Shown here one piece after another: positions 57,383-64,000 of a stretch of DNA of 64,000 nt. Below the pieces are notes generated by a model that was not told the origin of the DNA, made no database searches, and saw only the letters and a program-made list of their open reading frames with translations. The position numbers and the translations under genes are program-made. The DNA comes from Membranipora membranacea (taxonomy: Eukaryota > Bryozoa > Gymnolaemata > Cheilostomatida > Membraniporidae): assembly GCA_914767715.1 (NCBI GenBank), contig OU612069.1, forward strand, positions 21,387,387 through 21,451,386, written 5' to 3'. Within the stretch, counting starts at the first letter, position 1. The number at the start of each line of letters is the position of its first letter.

Positions 57383-59429
57383 GGCCGGAGTTCTCTATCA
57401 GCTGTGAGCACGTAAAAGTGATTGACACAACGGGAATGAATATCAGCTTTGTTACAGAGTCAGAGTCTAGTCCGCTGTCAGCTGAGGTACACACAATGTG
57501 GCAGCACGTCAAAATGGTCAGTATATATATTCTACAGTAGTTTGGGTGAGTGTATGACTCACACAAGTAAGCTACGACACGAGATGGCACTGAATATTCC
57601 CAAGCAAGTAGGAACAGTTCCTGTACTACCAAATAATACTAAAATCAGTCGTCATAGGGAGTGTGAATTGATACTAAATTGGCTTGGTTTGTGACATGAG
57701 TGTCTAAAAAATACAGCTGCTCCAGAGTGACGTATACACCATTACAACTTCATGACCTAATTTATTTTACAGTGTCGAGACCATTGTCTGCATCTAGAAC
57801 AGATGTTGACTTCAGCAGAGAGATCTAGTAGCTCAGAGTCTTCTCACTTCCCTGTTATTATCGGGAGCAGATGGTCAGCGAGCTCACTCATCACCTCCTG
57901 TGGTAGCGAGACACAGATTCATTCTCCTCTGGGTATTGGTCCCGAGTTTGAAATCCAACCTCCCACTGTAAGTTCTTTCGCAGTCAAATTTTGCTCTCAA
58001 AAAGTACCATTTCACTGACTTAGGATTCAGGGCAAACACGTACCACAGTAACAGACAATGCCCCTCCAACATTTGACTTGAAACTGAAATATTCACTCAC
58101 ACATCTTGGAGAAATTTTAGTGTATAGAAGCACATAAAATGTTGCTGGGTCACAGTAATGAAAGGTATCCGTCCATTGTTGTTGTTCGGCGATTACATGT
58201 ATATAATATAAATAGTGTAAGTTGTCCCAAGGAAATCGGTATGGTCCGTGAAAGAAAACAACATATAGATGATGACATCTACACAACCTTTGATATTGAT
58301 TCATTGATGTGTATAACATACGTTGTCTGTTAAATTGTAGATGTGTTCATTTGATGGCTCACTGATGAGTAATGCTACCACAATGAACCCTCCGACACCA
58401 ACAGCGTTGTATAAAATGAAGCCAACTCGACTATCACCTGATGAGAGGCCGATTATCCTACCTCCACACCAAAGAAACACCAACAAGGCTAGCGTGACGA
58501 CCTCAGACGGCTCATCTCAGATATTACTCCGTCGTTATGTTCAGAGTGAGTTTTTAGATCCCTTATGTTTATTTTACAGTATGCTCTTATCATCAGATAG
58601 TTGAGTTGTGGAGCTCTAGAAGATGTGATCTTTGCTCACACTGATATACCTTGTAGTAAAGTGTCTCCTGACCTGACGCTAGTAAAGCAGTCGGGATTTA
58701 GGTTCTCGATTCCTTCCCCCACCTCAACAACCATATAACATAGAGATACATATTTGCTGCAGAAAATACCAACAACGCAAATGTGAAAAAATATTAACAG
58801 CAATCAACAGATCAGGAAAAGGATGAAGAAAAAACCGCTGAATCAATTCCTTTTCTACAATGATGGTACCGACCCTTTGCAACATGTGTCCCCTTTCTGT
58901 ACATATAAGATATGACTGTTTATTGCAGATATAGGCTGGGCGTCTCAGTTACGTAGCGGTGCAGTGTGTGTCCAGTTTGATGATGGAAATCAGTTAACAG
59001 TATACTCACATAAGTCTGAGGTAACCTTTGTATACAGGAACGGTATAATATCCAGGTTAGACAATCTTCATCTATGTTTGTTGACTGGTATACAATTTGC
59101 TTCACCTTCTTTCAAACGACTTGACCTGCTGAAACTTATGTGTCATGAGCAGACAACATGACATGCAGATATCATCTGCTAATGAGCAGACAAGTTTTCA
59201 CCTGATTTTTTTTTATTCAAGGTCATGAAAGATTGTGCCTTTTCATAAACATACTGAGGTATTTATTTGACAATACTTAAAAAGAGAGCAACTGGACACA
59301 TTATGTTCAACCGTTTGTAAGTTAATGATTGTTTTTAATTACAGATTTACTGAGAACGACGCGATACCAGATATGGTGAGGGGTAAACTAGAGAGTTTAG
59401 TACATGTCGTCTCTACTCTATCATTGTGA
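57383..59429 (+). CDS. PLK4: Polo-like kinase 4, 3' exons (C-terminal part)
   Basis: Five exons in phase: 57,383-57,516, 57,773-57,967, 58,341-58,545, 58,929-59,055 and 59,345-59,429 (TGA stop). The first two hold the end of the cryptic polo box (EVHTMWQHVKM joined to CRDHCLHLEQMLTS), followed by a Ser/Pro-rich linker. The last two encode polo box 3: NIGWASQLRSGAVCVQFDDG, then VTFVYRNGIISR and FTENDAIPDMVRGKLESLVH. This is the PLK4-specific C-terminal domain of the kinase that starts centriole duplication. Every junction is GT/AG. The N-terminal kinase domain and the first part of the cryptic polo box are not visible upstream. A candidate polyadenylation signal AATAAA is at 59,608-59,613. Confidence 0.88.
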
Positions 59430-59607
59430 CTTACCGACTGACTGCTGAGGTACTGTGTTAAACACGCCCATGGTAGCATCATGTATAAGTTGTTATTACT
59501 CTATGTGTTCACTGTGACTGCCAACAAGGTTTGTGAGAGGCTCAGTTTCCCATCAAACGCAGTCCTTTATCTGCTGCAGTGCAATCTTTACAATGCCAGT
59601 CTTCATT

Positions 59608-59613
59608 AATAAA
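59608..59613 (+). terminator. Candidate PLK4 poly(A) signal
   Basis: AATAAA about 180 nt after the stop codon; a plausible position, not proven. Confidence 0.4.
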
Positions 59614-61740
59614 CTTAGTCTTCCATTCACATAAATAAGATTTATACCTAGCTAGGTTTGTGTGACCTATCTAATGTGAGTTCCTGAGTGACTTGTATGG
59701 TTGGGACTCTGATGTTTTACATTATCTCTTCAAAGTTCTATCAGTTTTTAAACACTCTCAACTTTCTCCATTTATGGGACTTGTGTAGTATTTGTGGTAA
59801 TTTGTATGTTATTTATTATATAATATTTAATACTTGTTTTATTTATAACAGTAGACATAGTATTTATTAAATTAGTTTGTATTGTAGATTCATGATCTAC
59901 ATATTTATTCCATAAGATAGTATTTATTTATTGTTAATATTCTTCCAATGTGAAATCGAATGCCAAAGCACCCCGTTCAAAGTGAAATGTGATATTTCTG
60001 TATATAGTTTGGATGTTTACTTTTCAACTTATAGATGTGACAGAGATTCTTAGCTGTAGATCAACTGTATGTTGTTCTTTCTTTATTATTGTTAACTTGT
60101 GAACCACTGCATAGGTTATTTATCAACTTCCGTCCAGTTTGATTTAAATTTTTAATATTGTATATTTTCTTTTATGTCTTTAAAATAATTGCTTTTTTCC
60201 CAGCGTAGTGTTATTATTTATACTGAGGGTTGATCAGCCAATATGAGTTGAACCTTTACTGTAGGCTGGTACCCAGTTCGTTAGCTAACAGGCTAGAAAG
60301 TTTCATTGTTTGAAAACCGATCTCTTGGTTGGTCAGCCTATCTTGGCAAATATCAACTGGGAGTTTAGAAAGATTTTTTTTTTTCGGTTAGACTGTAAGG
60401 GACTTATCTCATTTTCCTCACTGACTCCCAAACTCTTATTGTGGTTGCCATGTACTTATCATTGAACCGTCCACTTCAAGCTTTTATAACTTATATGTAA
60501 TTTGTTTATTTATTATTAATATTTATGTTTGTTCTGTTTGTGGTAGGTCTGTATTTATTATCATTTAAATGATAATGCGGCATTTTTTATCGTGAAAATA
60601 TTGCGCCCTTCACATCTTTGTATTTCGTTACTATTATACCACTTCCTTTTGTATGCAGATTGCATTTTCTCAATTTTAGTCCTCATATTTTAATTGTTCA
60701 CTACTTATTTACATCTAAGTTTTTACTAAACCTTAACTATATTGTAATCAGCTATCCGTCCAAACCATGTACAAAGTCTTGAGTTGAAGATTTTATGTGA
60801 TGTGTGATTATTTTACCTCTTTTTGATTTTGAGTGTCTTTTGAACAAACTTTTCTGTTTCTGAAGAGTGTGTTTGTGATTTTATTGACTCATTCTTGCTG
60901 TTTGATTTCTGTCTATCACTGGCCAACAATACAACTTGAATATTGAATCTTTGTATCTTTAGTCGGCAGGCATCAGTACTTAAGTCAGTGAAATCTGTGC
61001 TTATTTTTTGTTTATTACCAAGTGCAATGATGATCAGTATAAATTGGGGTATTCAGCAGGCTAACAAACATTCATTGGTATTCCTCATGAATGAGCATTA
61101 GCATACTCAGTACTCTTCTAGAATAGTGTAGGTCAGAATGTAGAGGTCAGCGAAAGGAATATATTGGGATAGTTAGGCAGGAATTGACATCAACATGTAG
61201 TTCACTCTTTGGTTTTCACTTATATGACGATTTCGAGGCGGGAAATTACGCCAAGTCCAAAACCCGGTAAAGTATTATACTCTAGGTCTAACTAGATGCT
61301 GGTTATACCTGATATACCTGAATTAAGAGTATTCTCCCCTTGGGCCCCCAGCGGTTTACCAGTAGGACAGCTGCAGGAAAATTGGATCTTACTATACTCA
61401 CTGGTCCCAATAATTTAATCTACTGGCTTTTTATTATTTGTGAATGTACCTAATATACAAATACTATAGTAAGCCAAGAGGCTAATAACAGATAGTGACC
61501 AGATGTACATATACCTCTCCATCATGGACATACCTGTTATTGGTTATGAAAACATCTCCGTTAAACACGTAAGCTAAAATCTGTAAACTCAGTTTGACTC
61601 GTAGTCAGGCCTGCATACGAAATGGGTGGGTGGGCCAAGGCGTACTGCATGTCTATGGTATCCTGTTGTGCAGCTGCAGCCTATTTTTATTGGATTACAG
61701 CAGGTTCCCCGTAATACCATGTTCATTTATTTCTGATTCA
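59614..61740. other. AT-rich region without recognised gene
   Basis: No coding signal; the longest frame is 60 codons. It could include a longer PLK4 3' UTR. Confidence 0.45.
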
Positions 61741-61744
61741 GAGT

Positions 61745-61935
61745 AGGAGGTAGCTCAGTTGGTTAGAGCATCTGCCTTCTAATGCGCATGCGTTGGAGGT
61801 CTCGGGGAATCCCGCTGCAGTGTATGACCTACATACTGGGCTCAAGTGATGCCCCAGGTGTGCACCAACCTACCTGCAAACTGACAGCAACTCGGTGCCG
61901 AATATGGCGCCCGCACTCTCAAGGAACCTTTTGGA
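61745..61935 (+). repeat. tRNA-derived SINE or tRNA pseudogene
   Basis: A perfect A box TAGCTCAGTTGG (61,751-61,762) and an anticodon-arm-like CTGCCTTCTAATG (anticodon TCT by position) precede a degraded B box (GGTCTCGGGGAATCC). It looks descended from tRNA-Arg(TCT). The following body runs into the tandem duplication. Confidence 0.6.
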
Positions 61936-62281
61936 TAGAGACTGACTTGCAATTTAACCTGCATTTAAACCAACATCTTATCCATGATGTTATATGTGAG
62001 TGTCCTTTTTGTAGGGTAGCTGACCGTTTTCCATGAGAGCGGGCAGGATACCAGGAAAAGAGAATACCATCATATACGCAACTCGGTGCCGAATATGACG
62101 GCCGCACTCTCAAGGCACCTTTATTTATCACCTTTTGGATAGAGACTAACTTGCGATTTAACCCACATTTAAACCCACATCTTATCCATGATGTTATATG
62201 TGAGTGTCCTTTTTGTAGGGTAGCTGACCGTTTTCCATGAGAGCGGGCAGGATACCAGGAAAAGAGAATACCATCATATAT
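61887..62281 (+). repeat. 191-bp tandem duplication
   Basis: Units 61,887-62,077 and 62,078 to about 62,281 both start GCAACTCGGTGCCGAATATG and share CTTATCCATGATGTTATATG and GAGAGCGGGCAGGATACC. The second has a 12-nt insertion (TTATTTATCACC). Confidence 0.9.
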
Positions 62282-63919
62282 GGTGTAGGTAGAGTGTGTC
62301 TTACATCATTTATGAAAATACTGTCAAAAACATTCGCCTGATTATCAGAGGAACTTATTTTTAACCTTTCATATAGTATGACCATAGATCCATGGGGACA
62401 TCTGTGTGTCTGAACAGGTCTACATGCACGTGACAACTCATTAGGCCTTATAAAATAACACAGAAGCTCGGGCAGAGGAGTATGGTCACCATCCAACCCA
62501 AACCAGCGGCGATTAATGGGGATGGTTTACTTAGTATGGAGGATGGATTTTAAAGGAATAGTAATAAACAAACCTCAAACTAAATAGGTACTGATGAATA
62601 CAATCTAGTATGAAACAAACACATCATAACTGAAATCTTGTGAATTTATTGCAGTTTTCAGTTTATCAATGATGACATTTCCAATAGGATTTGCTTCACG
62701 ATTCTAGAGTATATAATTAATAAAACCTTTAAGTAATGAGATAAATTGAACTACAATATTGGGTTTGTTTGGCTTGGGCAGGGTTTGTTGAATTATAGAA
62801 AAAGTTATATTTATCAGGCAGACACATAAGACATGAATAACAAGTGTTGGTGAGTTATCTTACCTTGTTCTGTGAGGGAATAAGTCCAATTGTTTCCTCT
62901 GAAGAGGCAAGTAACAAATACGTTAGTGTGTGTATCATAGTAGACATATTGTTGTAAATTTAGGATAATGCAGGGCTCTCAACCACTCAGACTTAGCACG
63001 AGAGCCTCAAGTATTTTTAGGTTTATAGGGGTTTTGAAATATGAGTTGAAAATTCCCATTTTGCTTCACATTCAAATAATATGTGGAATTCTCATTGGAT
63101 CCAGTTGTATAGTTATAAAAAAACATTTTTATGTTTTGATGTATGTATAACACAATCACCAGAATGCAGTTTACAGTGATTCTTTATTTAATGATAATAT
63201 GCTAACAATTTGAAAATTCAGTATACTTTATCTGAAGAGCCGGCAATTGCTTTTTAGGCTTTGACCATTGGACACATCGGTGAGACTTACAAATCCCTAA
63301 TAACCTCTACTGTTTATGCACAGCCTGTTTCATCGCCTTTGAAATGCCATAAAGCGACCGTATCTGCAAAACTCAAGATTTAAATCCTTCCAGGTAAAGA
63401 GTTTATGAGTATTATAGTATCGTCTTCATCGATATATAATGGGTATATTTCTTTAGCTGGGTTGAGTGTTGGAAATAAACACAAAAAAGTATTTGCCAAT
63501 GAACAATTCACTTTTCAACATAGCCACAACACAACTAAAAAATATTTCATAATAATAATACGATCAAAAACAGATAATAAATTTATTATCAGATTTACCA
63601 TATGTAAACTAGCGCAGTCATATATATATATATATAGTCCTTTCATAGCTGTCCATTAGTTCATTAGTTACAAACTTCTCATAATCAAATGGACATGTCT
63701 TCTTCTTCACTTCTCTACAAATTATTAATTTTTGTTATAGCATGTACAGCGAAATAACTCAATACGACAATACGACAGCTTATTACTCAGTCATCATTAC
63801 AACAATTTGAGGCAACAGGATAATTGGAGTATTGTAACAAATATTCCTAACTATCAGTAATATAAGAAACTACGTACTCTTATATGTAGATGAATTATAA
63901 AATCATGAAATTGTCTTAC
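62282..63919. other. Mostly featureless; possible small minus-strand exon
   Basis: A short minus-strand segment (62,863-62,898) is bordered by TTGCCTCTTCAG and GTAAGA and could be an exon of the gene that enters at 63,920, but it is only about 35 nt long. A (TA)n run lies at 63,620-63,636. Confidence 0.3.
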
Positions 63920-64000
63920 TGTAGTGAGTTTGAATAAAGCAGCTCCACGTCTTCCACACACAACCACCTTGTCTCCTCTCACACTCACATCATACAAATA
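63920..64000 (-). CDS. Partial exon of an unidentified gene, cut by the window edge
   Basis: The minus-strand frame reads YDVSVRGDKVVVCGRRGAAL then FKLTT, ending exactly at a GTAAGA donor (63,914-63,919). The alternating hydrophobic/Gly pattern resembles a blade of a beta-propeller (WD40/NHL type); this is a guess from 27 residues. Confidence 0.45.

Overview
This is nuclear DNA of an invertebrate animal, AT-rich, with spliced genes (GT/AG junctions that keep the reading phase), tRNA-derived SINEs, MITEs, non-LTR and LTR retroelements and PIF/Harbinger remains. The two recognisable host genes are animal genes (a filamin-type Ig-repeat gene and PLK4). The transposon load and the family of the large gene below remind me of sponges or cnidarians, but I cannot name a species.

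Layout. 1-5.8 kb: no gene; a minus-strand tRNA-SINE (about 1.43-1.65 kb), a 365-bp MITE (2,693-3,057) and short repeats. 6.36-40.4 kb: exons on the plus strand that I read as one very large gene, or two adjacent halves of one element (here 'gene AB'; about 30 exons, roughly 2,100 residues). It has a SAP-like exon, a Cys/His exon, an HMG-box-like exon and many conserved-looking but unassigned blocks. Other elements are nested in it: a 2.3-kb TIR transposon inside an exon (9,291-11,624), a 36-bp palindrome with an 8-bp target duplication inside an exon (13,503-13,538), a decayed Ty3/gypsy pol (17.1-20.2 kb), a fold-back element (23.4-24.2 kb), a 5'-truncated non-LTR RT inside an exon (25,221-26,253, 11-bp target duplication), a young non-autonomous LTR element in an intron (29,117-33,158) and an inverted templated insertion inside an exon (38,421-38,502). 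Several exons carry frameshifts or stops, so this copy is probably dead or dying, although exons B1-B7 still splice in frame once the RT insertion is discounted.

40.9-41.9 kb holds a PIF/Harbinger transposase tail (+) convergent with a BESS-domain protein tail (-). 45.4-51.2 kb: eight minus-strand exons of a filamin-like gene with phase-consistent junctions; its introns and 3' side contain a tandemly duplicated, decayed copy of a filamin exon, MITEs and a hairpin. 53.6 kb: an unassigned exon. 54.5-55.5 kb: a roughly 205-bp tandem array. 57.4-59.4 kb: the 3' exons of PLK4 (end of the cryptic polo box, linker, C-terminal polo box 3); no kinase-domain exons are visible. 61.7-62.3 kb: a tRNA-like SINE head and a 191-bp tandem duplication. 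The window ends inside a minus-strand exon of another gene (63,920-64,000).

Most unusual signals: (i) near-perfect micro-palindromes flanked exactly by short direct repeats (8, 8 and 3 bp), two of them beginning CATA and ending TATG, which look like tiny mobile insertions; (ii) the large unassigned multi-domain gene AB; (iii) a textbook-complete but gag/pol-less LTR element with a tRNA-Leu primer site.
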